Source of the DNA: Psychrobacter immobilis
Lineage (GTDB): Bacteria > Pseudomonadota > Gammaproteobacteria > Pseudomonadales > Moraxellaceae
Length of the DNA: 64,000 bases
Direction: 5' to 3'
NCBI GenBank assembly: GCA_904846265.1
Contig: CAJHAA010000004.1
Coordinates: 62,001-126,000 of the forward strand
Notes under the pieces: generated by a model
What the model was told of the DNA's origin: nothing
Seen by the model: the letters and a program-made list of their open reading frames with translations, nothing else
The model's database searches: none
In this document: positions 21,501 through 29,502 of the stretch, one piece after another
How positions within the stretch are numbered: position 1 is the stretch's first letter
Layout of the letters: each line of letters opens with the position of its first letter
Made by a program: the position numbers and the translations under genes

Positions 21501-22554
21501 GCACAGTCTGCTGCTCGGCTTGCTCAGCCTTTAAGCGATTTATCTCATCGACTGCTTGCTGACGTTGTTGATCCAAGCTGGCTAGTTGCTGCTCAATAGC
21601 GGTCAGCTGTGACTTGGCATCACCTAATTGATGCTCTGCTTGTTGATAGCTTAGCTGCTGTTGATAATGGTTGCTTTGCGCATCGTCTTTGAGCCACTGC
21701 TCTTGATTGATATGCGCGGCAAGTTTATCTTGCTTGGCTTTTAGAGTGTCATAGCTGGCTTGTAAAGTTGATACTTCAGTGGCGCTGCGCTCATGCGCTA
21801 TTTTTTGCTGCTGCTGAGTATACTTGGCTTGATACAGTTGCTGAATGGCAAGCTGCTGTTTGATATCAGCAAGCGCTAATGCCAGCGCCTCGTAGCGCTC
21901 AGCACTGGCGGCTTGTTTAGACAGACGCTTTTGTTGGCTGACCAGCTCGCTTTGCATATCATGCAGGCGTGCTAAATTATCTTTCGTTTTCTCGAGCTTC
22001 TTTTGCGTTTCTTCGCGGCGCGCTTGATAGCGTGAGACTCCTGCTGCCTCTTCGATGAACTCACGCAGCTGCATGGGGCTAGACTCAACGATACGCCCAA
22101 TCATGCCTTGTTCAATTACCGCATAGCTACGTGCGCCAAGTCCCGTGCCCAAAAACACATCGACCACATCACGACGACGGCAACGCGTACCGTTGATAAA
22201 ATAATCTGAGCGCCCTTCTTTATTTACCTGACGACGAACAGACAGCTCTTGATACAGATTAAACTCATGGCGAATGCCATTCTGCTCATCTTGCGTATGC
22301 TCAAAGGTTAGCTCGACACTAGCGACACTTTTGGCGGCTTTATCCTGCGTACCAGCAAAGATGACATCACTCATCGCGCCGCCACGCAGCTGCTTGGCAG
22401 AGGTCTCGCCCAGCACCCAACGAATGGCATCAATGACGTTAGATTTGCCACAGCCGTTCGGCCCGACAATGGCGGTGATACCATGACGAAAGGTAAAAGT
22501 CGTAGGATTGGCAAAGGATTTAAAGCCTGCCAGCTTGAGAGATTTTAGGCGCAT
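18589..22554 (-). CDS. smc: Chromosome segregation ATPase SMC
   Basis: A 1321-aa condensin subunit. The N-terminal Walker A GPNGCGKSNVIDAIRWVLG (from residue 31) and the C-terminal signature LSGGEKTLTALSL and Walker B PFCVLDEVDAPLD form the ATPase head, with two long glutamine/alanine-rich coiled coils between. The central hinge region (about residues 530-770) is poorly conserved and longer than usual, and the protein is about 120-150 residues longer than most bacterial SMCs. Low-complexity stretches (GQNGSNNSNSQ) occur near the end of the hinge. It is the first gene of the smc-zipA-ligA series. No scpA or scpB is seen in the window. Confidence 0.95.
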   Translation of the reverse strand: MRLKSLKLAGFKSFANPTTFTFRHGITAIVGPNGCGKSNVIDAIRWVLGETSAKQLRGGAMSDVIFAGTQDKAAKSVASVELTFEHTQDEQNGIRHEFNLYQELSVRRQVNKEGRSDYFINGTRCRRRDVVDVFLGTGLGARSYAVIEQGMIGRIVESSPMQLREFIEEAAGVSRYQARREETQKKLEKTKDNLARLHDMQSELVSQQKRLSKQAASAERYEALALALADIKQQLAIQQLYQAKYTQQQQKIAHERSATEVSTLQASYDTLKAKQDKLAAHINQEQWLKDDAQSNHYQQQLSYQQAEHQLGDAKSQLTAIEQQLASLDQQRQQAVDEINRLKAEQAEQQTVLEGLRPKLNELMNKRKAHKRNEQPLQRAYHDAQNQLSRLQDEARMLEQQQAINNQAQKRHQQNHEKWQRRQQNWQHLWQQLQQSLSPVASAGLQDNSDTNNLQQTLVAQVAELNKQLHQIERQQDSVDERLSELQPQAQDLQQQLHTQQRELSESEKRHAVLAGEYDTLHQILYSKPTSKSQPLVHAKTADVKSDLESKIVSDYSQLTITTLRDQIELSAKGQQHAELLDSVLALWLDSHVLVSNQTYQLNVDNASDDSEKPHSLWQVLEHDFANLFTYQTARNTAASANDKTLLETGHSLWLSAQTNGTDSTPFISDLPDNLVEAILPLSQLISAPNLALWQQCYLYITQPETDNRQTLEALAEILKALPSSAILLTTDGWLISRQGTMNLSKFAGAQDGQNGSNNSNSQFLTQRLQQRSRLQALEDLLDDFENKIEAQKKAITKDQRNYDALTVSLEETRAQAEQLTRDKHQYQQKLTTERANAERLQADSQRLNADKAALEQEQQELVQEQQSLNHEQQDIQNKIAALTPQIADARAATQQLQAERSELSRTRQADDDAWQALQLRIQQSEMRLEHSVSSLTRANAQFDKSLQSEQNLKTRHEQQQNRLPALQAALQIAQTARDEQQAISTGRETALTVLKQEYNQQQVELDTLQNTLQTQQNALANHSTKLALSAAKLEDASSHTQEALDAYYKVSHKYKAQSDIAQHPQHQQQVMSVSNLLADFIAHDRRVRPDKITELEAEHSKIEQQLSKIGAVNLAAVAELAEVNERLQPLSQQTADIAASMQTLTEAIASIDETTKTLFMQTLDAVNIELANLFAKVFGGGQASLTLNTDDMPVSAPKSEQWRAGLTLMAQPKGKRNSRLAVLSGGEKTLTALSLIFAIFKQHPAPFCVLDEVDAPLDDANVARFTSLIHELADDLQFIFISHNKLTMQIADELKGVTMPSAGISTLVSVSLDEAALYLSD

Positions 22555-22693
22555 GAGGGATCAGTAAATATGGCGAAAACAGGCGGCTATTCTACCTGAA
22601 ATTGTGACGGATTTTTAGGGTTTGTGAAGGATGCTATAATAGGGCTGAAAATAATAATCATTCGTCTAAGTATCAAAAAATAAGAGTATAAAA

Positions 22694-22993
22694 ATGCCTA
22701 ACTATAATCCGCAAGAACTACAGCAAAAATATGAGCAATGGTGCAAACTACATCGCCAGCAACTCGAAGCGCAGCAGCAGTTTTTGCAAGCTGAAGCCTT
22801 GCAAAATGAGTTGAAAAATTACTACCTAGACCCTCAATGGATGACAGATCGTGAAGCGGATCTGCCAATTGAACATTCAGGTGATGAATACTCTATCTTT
22901 AGTGAAGATGCGCTATGGAGTATGCTCAGCGACCATGATGAGCTAGCAAGAAAGTGGATGCGTTTGGGGCTTGATGCGATTGATAGGAAATAG
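22694..22993 (+). CDS. Small hypothetical protein, DUF4298-like
   Basis: A 99-aa soluble protein. A glutamine/glutamate-rich helix (residues 6-45) leads to a C-terminal block SIFSEDALWSMLSDHDELARKWMRL that resembles DUF4298 proteins (SEDALY-x-LL pattern). There are no membrane segments. It is a single gene, divergent from smc; AAGAG upstream is a modest ribosome site. Function unknown. Confidence 0.65.
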   Translation: MPNYNPQELQQKYEQWCKLHRQQLEAQQQFLQAEALQNELKNYYLDPQWMTDREADLPIEHSGDEYSIFSEDALWSMLSDHDELARKWMRLGLDAIDRK

Positions 22994-23120
22994 CATTCTA
23001 TTAACAGTGAAAGTATTTGGCTTGTCAGTTCCGAATAATTTAAATACATAAATGATTGATAAATAAAAACAGGTAACTGTTTTATCTGAAATCTTGGTCA
23101 GTTTTAGAGTTTATATATTA

Positions 23121-23642
23121 TTAAGTATAGTCTGATATATGTTCTTTAATCTTATCGTAAAGTTGATCAAAACTTTTATCAAACCTTATCTTCATTGATT
23201 CTCGATTGTTTATACTACTAGAGTTATTGTTAGGGCTATGAGACAAGAGAAACTGACGTGAAATCGCCAAAAAATATTCACAATCAGTACTCAATTCCGG
23301 AAAATACAGAATAGTAAGAGTTTCAATTTTTGCACCTTTTTCATCGAACTCAGCAGTATCTATAAGAGCTCCACTTTCTAGTTGAGATAGTTGTAAACTA
23401 ATATTCTTCAGAATATTGGTAAAATCAATAAGTCGGAAGGTCAGCTCTTCGTACTTTTGTCTTCGAAAAACTTGACGGTCATGTTTATGTTCGGAGTCTT
23501 GTTTTACAAGATCATGATCGTGGTCAGAGTTCTGTTTTTTAGTATCCTGCTTATACCTTTGAACATTCAAAAAATAATTTGCTACGAATGAAACTCCTCC
23601 TCCAGTTATCACACCGATAACACCAGCTATTAATGCGTCCAC
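23121..23642 (-). CDS. Hypothetical membrane-anchored coiled-coil protein
   Basis: 173 aa. Residues 3-22 are a glycine-rich membrane helix (IAGVIGVITGGGVSFVANYF). A charged segment then contains a tandem motif, KQNSDHDHD and KQDSEHKHD (residues about 36-53), rich in histidine and aspartate, followed by a helical, AT-rich-encoded domain without a recognised family. It resembles the small single-pass proteins found near defence or stress genes, but nothing nearby supports a role. Gene composition is lower in GC than the flanking permease. Confidence 0.6.
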   Translation of the reverse strand: MDALIAGVIGVITGGGVSFVANYFLNVQRYKQDTKKQNSDHDHDLVKQDSEHKHDRQVFRRQKYEELTFRLIDFTNILKNISLQLSQLESGALIDTAEFDEKGAKIETLTILYFPELSTDCEYFLAISRQFLLSHSPNNNSSSINNRESMKIRFDKSFDQLYDKIKEHISDYT

Positions 23643-23691
23643 TCATATTCCCTAAAGTAATATCATCCGAAGTAGTCGAACGATTAGTATT

Positions 23692-24498
23692 CTAAATCAC
23701 CCCAATCCCACTTAACAACAGCTGCCCGCCTGCAAACAATAACAACACCCCAAAGGCACGCTTAAGCGTTAGCGCAGGCAATTGGTGGGCAAGCTTGGCA
23801 CCGACTTTTGCCATCGCAAAGCTAGCGACAGAAATACATAAAAATCCCGTGATATGGACAAAACCTATCGTACCCTCAGGCAGATTGACCACATCTTGCC
23901 CGAACCATGCAAACCCTGCCGCACCAGCCAATGCAATCGGCAATCCACAAGCGGCAGACGTGCCAACCGACTGCTTCATCGGTAACCCCGCCCAATTTAA
24001 AAAGGGTACGGTCAAGCTGCCACCGCCAATCCCAAAAATAGACGACGCCATGCCAATCCCTGTACCCGCGCCAAACTGTACGCCAGCTGACGGTAGCGGT
24101 TTGCCCAGCTGCTCTTTATTGGACAAAAACAGCATTTTTAAAGCGACCAATAACGCGCCGACACCGATGATGGCTTGCAATACTTTACCGTCAATCATAT
24201 CGGCAATACCAGCACCGACCAAACTACCGATGACCAAGCCGAGTGCCATTTTGCGCCAGACCTCCCAACGTACGCCGCCACGCTTATTGTGCGCAGTCAT
24301 TGAGCTAATCGAAGTCACAACGATGGTCGCCAGTGATGTACCAATCGCCAAATGGGTCACCACTTCTGGCGAAAAATCATAAGCGGTAAAAATCCATACC
24401 AATGCTGGTACGATAATCATGCCGCCGCCAACGCCAAATAGACCGGCACTGACACCCGCAAACGCGCCTGCAATCACAAACCACACATATAACATCAT
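23692..24498 (-). CDS. TauE/SafE (TSUP) family permease
   Basis: A 268-aa inner-membrane protein with about eight hydrophobic segments and the two repeated signature loops GLFGVGGGMIIVPAL (N-half) and SSIFGIGGGSLTVPFLNW (C-half) of the TSUP/UPF0721 family. Members export sulfite, sulfoacetate or other organosulfur anions. The substrate here cannot be told; no sulfur genes are adjacent. It is divergent from birA. Confidence 0.88.
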   Translation of the reverse strand: MMLYVWFVIAGAFAGVSAGLFGVGGGMIIVPALVWIFTAYDFSPEVVTHLAIGTSLATIVVTSISSMTAHNKRGGVRWEVWRKMALGLVIGSLVGAGIADMIDGKVLQAIIGVGALLVALKMLFLSNKEQLGKPLPSAGVQFGAGTGIGMASSIFGIGGGSLTVPFLNWAGLPMKQSVGTSAACGLPIALAGAAGFAWFGQDVVNLPEGTIGFVHITGFLCISVASFAMAKVGAKLAHQLPALTLKRAFGVLLLFAGGQLLLSGIGVI

Positions 24499-24679
24499 CG
24501 AATTAGCCTTTTATCACACTTATTTTTATAAAAATTCTTTAGTTTTATAATCACTTGCCTATCGCATTTGCTAAATCATAATCCGACCTTTATGCTGTTT
24601 ATTTGGTATTGTCTAATCGTGACAACCGCCCAGTATAACAAAGATTATCCACGCTATATTAACCACATCGACGAAACTT

Positions 24680-25639
24680 ATGCCGCCATTTTCCAATTTT
24701 TCTGACGACTCATTAGAGCTTCATCATTTACCACAGCTGAACCATCGCCACCTTGTCAGCAGTGCCTCTACCAATAGCGAGCTGATAACAGATGTACAAC
24801 ATGGCACGTTAAATGCTGCGCAGATGCATCTACTGACCGCTGAAACCCAAAGCGCAGGTCGTGGGCAGCACGGGCGCTCGTGGCAATCACCGCGCGGCAA
24901 TGTCTATCTGTCGTTATATCATCCTGTTCATCTGCCGATTAGCGGTTTACTGTCACTAATCATCGGCGTTGAACTGGCAAAAATGCCCGTTATTCAAATA
25001 TTAAATGAGCAATTGCGCGCGCAAGGGTTGACGCCCATCGGCGTGAAGTGGGCGAATGATTTGGGCTTTTATCAACCGCCATCTGACTCAGTGTCAAATG
25101 AGCCTAAACTGGCAGCACAGACCCTACCTTTTAATAAACTTGCGGGTATTTTGATAGAACCTGTTACCCAAACGGGCAAATTGGTCGGCGTGGTGATGGG
25201 CGTAGGACTTAATGTACAGGCAACGCCCAATCTCACTGCAAAAACCTGCGAAGGCATGAGTTATCAAGCGATTAGCCTACAGGATATTTATGAGAAGCTA
25301 AAACCAGAGACAGATATTGTGAGTCTGCCAAGCCTAAAAATACTTTACCAACAAATGAGTAAAGCCCTGCTAGCCGCGATGACACGCTTTGAGCACTTAG
25401 GATTAGAGAAGCCCACTGGTCAAAGCTATAATTTGGACAGCTTTTTAAAACAGTTTGAGTCGATGGATGCACTGGCAGGATTACGCTTGCACGTTACTCA
25501 AGAGCATAACGGTAAAACAGATAGTATCACAGGTTATGCTTGTGGTCTTGATACACATGGATGTTTGCAATTGCGTCAAGATAGCGGTAAGATTTCTGCG
25601 CTTTTTACCGGACGCATCGACGTTATTGATAAGGCTTAA
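24680..25639 (+). CDS. birA: Biotin-[acetyl-CoA-carboxylase] ligase without HTH domain
   Basis: 319 aa. It activates biotin to biotinyl-AMP and transfers it to carboxylase lysines (AccB, and LiuD in this window). The GRGQHGRSW adenylate-binding loop (residues 60-68) and KWANDLGF are visible, and a C-terminal SH3-like domain follows. The winged-helix DNA-binding domain of bifunctional BirA is absent, so this enzyme should not repress bio genes. The ATG at 24680 starts close to the catalytic domain. coaX follows 37 nt after the stop, so the pair is probably co-transcribed. Confidence 0.9.
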   Translation: MPPFSNFSDDSLELHHLPQLNHRHLVSSASTNSELITDVQHGTLNAAQMHLLTAETQSAGRGQHGRSWQSPRGNVYLSLYHPVHLPISGLLSLIIGVELAKMPVIQILNEQLRAQGLTPIGVKWANDLGFYQPPSDSVSNEPKLAAQTLPFNKLAGILIEPVTQTGKLVGVVMGVGLNVQATPNLTAKTCEGMSYQAISLQDIYEKLKPETDIVSLPSLKILYQQMSKALLAAMTRFEHLGLEKPTGQSYNLDSFLKQFESMDALAGLRLHVTQEHNGKTDSITGYACGLDTHGCLQLRQDSGKISALFTGRIDVIDKA

Positions 25640-25676
25640 ATCAAAGACCCAATGGGCACGATATAAAGGGATTTTT

Positions 25677-26405
25677 ATGCTCTGGTTAGATCTTGGCAAC
25701 ACCCGTCTAAAATACTGGCTCACCGATGATATCGGACAAATAGTCGCGCATGATGCCAAGCAACATTTGCAAGCGCCTGCCGAACTACTGATGGGTTTGA
25801 CCGATCGCTTCGAGCGTTATGCGCCTGATTTCATTGGTATCTCATCGGTGCTGGGCGACGATTTAAATGTTAAAGTGTCAGAGACGTTAGGTCGTCTGAA
25901 TATTCCGTTTGAGTTTGTCCATGTCGATGCAGCGCATGCTTTGATGAAGAGTGCTTATAATGACGAACAGCTCGGCTGTGATCGTTGGCTACAGATGCTG
26001 GGCGCCGTAGATAAGAAAAAACGTCAATGCGTGATTGGCTGTGGCACAGCAGTGACCATTGACTTGATTGATCATGCTGAGCATTTGGGCGGTTATATTT
26101 TCCCCAGTATTTATCTGCAACGTGAATCACTATTTTCAGGCACTAAGCAAATCACCATATCCAATGGCACCTTTGATAGTGTGGGTCAAGGCATGACCAC
26201 ACAAGATGCGGTACATCGCGGCATACTATTATCAATCGTCGGTGCCATCAATGAGATTAGCCATCGCCATCCCAACTTTGAAGTTATCATGACGGGTGGT
26301 GATGCATCTATTATCTCGCAGCACGTCAACCGTCCAGTACGCTTGCGTGATGATTTATTGTTGAACGGTCTGGCACGATATTTTGATCATACCAAACAGT
26401 CGTAA
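25677..26405 (+). CDS. coaX: Type III pantothenate kinase
   Basis: First step of CoA synthesis, phosphorylating pantothenate. 242 aa from the ATG at 25677, with AAAGGG 6 nt upstream; the frame is open further upstream but that part overlaps birA and is not family-like. The DLGNTRLKYW phosphate motif lies at residues 5-14, with QLGCDRWLQMLGA and GCGTAVTIDLI further on, all CoaX hallmarks. Type III kinases are insensitive to CoA feedback. The coupling to birA is common in gammaproteobacteria. Confidence 0.94.
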   Translation: MLWLDLGNTRLKYWLTDDIGQIVAHDAKQHLQAPAELLMGLTDRFERYAPDFIGISSVLGDDLNVKVSETLGRLNIPFEFVHVDAAHALMKSAYNDEQLGCDRWLQMLGAVDKKKRQCVIGCGTAVTIDLIDHAEHLGGYIFPSIYLQRESLFSGTKQITISNGTFDSVGQGMTTQDAVHRGILLSIVGAINEISHRHPNFEVIMTGGDASIISQHVNRPVRLRDDLLLNGLARYFDHTKQS

Positions 26406-26432
26406 TACTCAATAGATACTTTTACATTGAAA

Positions 26433-26470
26433 ATAAAAAAAGCAGTACGTGTAAGGCGTACTGCTTTTTA
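26433..26470. terminator. Bidirectional terminator coaX / TonB-domain gene
   Basis: AAAAGCAGTACG and CGTACTGCTTTT form a 12-bp stem between convergent genes, with A/T runs on both sides. Confidence 0.88.
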
Positions 26471-26484
26471 GTATTGTTTAAGCT

Positions 26485-26952
26485 TTAGTAATACTCAAAT
26501 ATTATTGGAACGGTTACTTTGCCTACTACTGTCTTACTATCTTTTCTAAATGGTTTCAAAAGACTGCGGCGTAACTCTCTCATAAACTCACTATCAATTT
26601 TATCGGAGCCACTACTCTTCAATACGGTAATATTTGCAACTTTACCTTCCTGATTTACAATTAATAAAAATTTCATTTCCGCACGTTTGAGTTTGCAAGG
26701 TTCTTCCGGATCACAATTACCCTCTAAGTTGCGAATGTGACGACTATCGAACCTTGGTTGATGTACCCACTTCGCATCAGAAGTTGAAAACTGAATGACG
26801 GGTTGCGATGGTGACATGTCTGCTAACTCAGCATTTGCTGAGTGTACCGCAAATACACTCAGTAGAAATAGCGCTTTTGTCAGCACAGAAATAATAGTTA
26901 ATCGCAGATTTATCTTGAAGCGTGTTTTAGGTGTGGTAATAGTCAGCAGCAT
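26485..26952 (-). CDS. TonB C-terminal domain protein
   Basis: 155 aa. Residues about 18-42 form a signal peptide or anchor (TIISVLTKALFLLSVFAVHSANA). The C-terminal part carries a TonB_C-type fold: FLLIVNQEGKVANITVLKSSGSDKIDSEF and a final VTVPIIFEYY. Two cysteines (CDPEEPC) lie just before it. There is no proline-rich spacer as in true TonB energy transducers, and no exbB/exbD nearby, so it may be a periplasmic TonB-like protein of unknown role. Confidence 0.75.
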   Translation of the reverse strand: MLLTITTPKTRFKINLRLTIISVLTKALFLLSVFAVHSANAELADMSPSQPVIQFSTSDAKWVHQPRFDSRHIRNLEGNCDPEEPCKLKRAEMKFLLIVNQEGKVANITVLKSSGSDKIDSEFMRELRRSLLKPFRKDSKTVVGKVTVPIIFEYY

Positions 26953-27136
26953 AGACGATATCTTATAAATATGGCGAATAAAAAAGGCTAAGAAGCAACT
27001 CTATTAATCGATTATTGTCAATCAAAAAATAAAATATACCTTAGCACAATTGTTCGTTATTAACCAGCCATTGTCCTAAGCTAGTCTGGTTATGCCAAAT
27101 TTAGAAAGTCGCTGATGATAGTATTATATTTTTATA

Positions 27137-28330
27137 CTATTTAGTCTCATTAAATAGCTCACGACCAACTAGCATACGGCGGATTTCACTGGTACCCGCG
27201 CCAATCTCATACAACTTGGCATCGCGCCAGTAGCGACCAAGTGGATACTCATTGGTGTAGCCATTACCACCAAAGATTTGAATGCCCTCGCCTGCCATCC
27301 AGGTGGCTTTTTCGGCACACCATAAAATCACACTAGCGCAATCTTTACGTACTTCTCGGCTATGACCGGCACCGCGCGCGTCCAACATATCGAGATTTTT
27401 GCCGACAGTGTACAAGAAGCTGCGACCTGCTTGCAATATCGTATACATGTCTGCGACTTTGCCTTGAATAAGCTGGAACTCACCGATGGCTTGACCAAAC
27501 TGCTTACGATCATGGATATAAGGCACGACATTATCCATCACCGCTTGCATGATGCCGATAGGACCTGCAGCTAATACTGCACGCTCGTAATCTAGCCCGC
27601 TCATCAATACCTTAACGCCTTCATTGAGGCCGCCTAAGATGTTCTCTTTAGGTACTTCAACATTATTAAAGGTCATCTCGCCCGTATGACTACCACGCAT
27701 GCCGAGCTTATCCAGCTTTTGTGCCGTGCCAAAACCTTCCATACCTTTTTCAACGATAAAGGCCGTCATGCCTTTCGCGCCTAGCTCTGGATTGGTCTTA
27801 GCATAAACCACCATCACGTCAGCATCGGGACCATTGGTAATCCACATTTTGCTACCATTCAACACATAGCTACCGTCTTTTTCTTCAGCTCTGAGCTTCA
27901 TGCTGACGACGTCTGAGCCAGCGCCTGTCTCACTCATAGCCAATGCACCGATGAACTCACCGCTGACTAATTTTGGCAAATACTTTTGTTTTTGTGCTTC
28001 ACTGCCGTTACGTTTTATTTGGTTGATACATAGGTTTGAGTGCGCACCATAGCTCAGCGCTACCGATGCCGAAGCGCGGCTAATCTCTTCCATCGCGACC
28101 ATATGTGCGACGTAGCCCATGTTAGAGCCGCCGTACTCTTCAGGAACGGTAATACCATGTAGACCAATGTCGCCCATTTTTTGCCACAAATCCATGGGGA
28201 ACTCGTCGCTACTGTCAATCTCGGCAGCACGTGGGGCAATTTCATTAGTCGCAAACTGTTGTACCATGTCACGTAAGGCATCGATATCTTCGCCAAGCTG
28301 AAAATTCAATCCAGGTAAACTCATAGCCAT
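27137..28330 (-). CDS. liuA: Isovaleryl-CoA dehydrogenase
   Basis: An FAD flavoprotein (397 aa) oxidising isovaleryl-CoA to 3-methylcrotonyl-CoA in leucine degradation. It has the acyl-CoA dehydrogenase signatures [14 protein letters not shown] and [22 protein letters not shown]. The catalytic base is placed as in isovaleryl-CoA dehydrogenases: E249 in [11 protein letters not shown], rather than the C-terminal glutamate of medium-chain enzymes. It is the last gene of the leftward liu cluster, 191 nt after the lyase gene. The start at 28330 gives [10 protein letters not shown]; residue M3 is an alternative. Confidence 0.95.
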   Translation of the reverse strand: MAMSLPGLNFQLGEDIDALRDMVQQFATNEIAPRAAEIDSSDEFPMDLWQKMGDIGLHGITVPEEYGGSNMGYVAHMVAMEEISRASASVALSYGAHSNLCINQIKRNGSEAQKQKYLPKLVSGEFIGALAMSETGAGSDVVSMKLRAEEKDGSYVLNGSKMWITNGPDADVMVVYAKTNPELGAKGMTAFIVEKGMEGFGTAQKLDKLGMRGSHTGEMTFNNVEVPKENILGGLNEGVKVLMSGLDYERAVLAAGPIGIMQAVMDNVVPYIHDRKQFGQAIGEFQLIQGKVADMYTILQAGRSFLYTVGKNLDMLDARGAGHSREVRKDCASVILWCAEKATWMAGEGIQIFGGNGYTNEYPLGRYWRDAKLYEIGAGTSEIRRMLVGRELFNETK

Positions 28331-28398
28331 TCCTTGTATTTTGATGTTTAATTTTTTACTAGCGCTGTGTCAATTTAAAAATAGATGATATAGCTTGA

Positions 28399-28456
28399 AC
28401 AAATTTTCCTCGCTTGCTGTGCAACTTCGTCACTCCAGAAGCTTCAAAAAATTTGT
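28399..28456. repeat. Short inverted-repeat element upstream of liuA
   Basis: ACAAATTTT (28399-28407) and AAAATTTGT (28448-28456) are perfect 9-bp inverted ends around a 40-nt unit containing GAAGCTTC. It lies in the gap between the HMG-CoA lyase and liuA genes. It may be a MITE relic or an mRNA hairpin within the operon. Confidence 0.5.
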
Positions 28457-28521
28457 CCCAGCCATAAACCTATCTATCTATTCATTTAGCTTATGACTAA
28501 CTATATTCTTAATGAAATTAG

Positions 28522-29457
28522 TTAAGACTGACGTTTGTTAATTAAAGCACGTGCCACGTTTGAGCCATTTGGACGCTTTAAAAACGCACTGATACGCTCG
28601 CCTGCCACGACCAATTTATCCAAATCGATGCCTGTACTGATACCCATACCATGCAGCATATACACCACATCTTCGGTCGCCACGTTACCCGTTGCGCCTT
28701 TGGCATAAGGACAGCCGCCTAGTCCAGCCACCGAGGTATCAAACTCACTGACACCCATTTGTAGTGCAGCTAAGGTATTGCTCAATGCTTGACCATAAGT
28801 ATCATGAAAATGACCCGATAGCATAGAGATATCAGCATATTCTAATGCAGCTTGTAATGCTCGTTGCACTTTAAGCGGTGTACCCACACCAATGGTGTCG
28901 GCAATGCCAATTTGCTCAGTACCAATCTCTACCAGACGCTTAGTCACATAAGCTACTTGGCTAGGGTCAATGTCGCCTTCATAAGGACAGCCAACCGTAC
29001 AAGAGATAACGCCGCGTACTTTGATGCCTTGCGCTTTTGCCGCAGCAGCAACTGATGCAAAACGCTCAATACTCTCATCAATACTACAGTTGATATTCTG
29101 TTGACTAAAGGTTTCGCTAGCTGAGCCAAAAATAACGATTTCATCAGGACGATGAATGATGGCATTTTCAAAGCCGCGCATATTGGGTACTAGAACTGAA
29201 TAACAAATATCCGCATGCCGCGTCGGCGCTAGCGCATCGAGCAACGCGCTGTTATCACTCATTTGTGGCACCCACTTTGGCGAAACAAAGCTTGTCGTCT
29301 CAAGCTTTTTGACACCTGCCGCAATCAAATCATTGATAAGCGTTTGCTTAACCTCAGTCGGTACCGTCATTGACTCGTTTTGTAGTCCATCACGCGGGCT
29401 AACATCAACGATTCTGACATGCTTTGGATACGGATGGTTTGGATACGAGTGGCTCAT
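28522..29457 (-). CDS. liuE: Hydroxymethylglutaryl-CoA lyase
   Basis: Last step of leucine degradation: HMG-CoA to acetyl-CoA plus acetoacetate. A 311-aa TIM barrel of the DRE-TIM family: the metal site begins VSPRDGLQNE (residues 19-28), the metal histidines are in GHFHDTYGQ (H216, H218), and the catalytic cysteine C249 lies in the signature GLGGCPYAKGATGNVATED. Also called mvaB. It is 45 nt downstream of the carboxylase alpha gene, so it is co-transcribed. Confidence 0.95.
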   Translation of the reverse strand: MSHSYPNHPYPKHVRIVDVSPRDGLQNESMTVPTEVKQTLINDLIAAGVKKLETTSFVSPKWVPQMSDNSALLDALAPTRHADICYSVLVPNMRGFENAIIHRPDEIVIFGSASETFSQQNINCSIDESIERFASVAAAAKAQGIKVRGVISCTVGCPYEGDIDPSQVAYVTKRLVEIGTEQIGIADTIGVGTPLKVQRALQAALEYADISMLSGHFHDTYGQALSNTLAALQMGVSEFDTSVAGLGGCPYAKGATGNVATEDVVYMLHGMGISTGIDLDKLVVAGERISAFLKRPNGSNVARALINKRQS

Positions 29458-29502
29458 GCTTGTCGTCCTTATTGTTACTTACCTATTATTAAGCTATGTC
29501 AG

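Noticed and set aside
24072..24382. Long plus-strand open frame opposite the TauE/SafE gene
   Set aside because: It is the antisense of a conserved membrane protein, proline/alanine-rich with no ribosome site.
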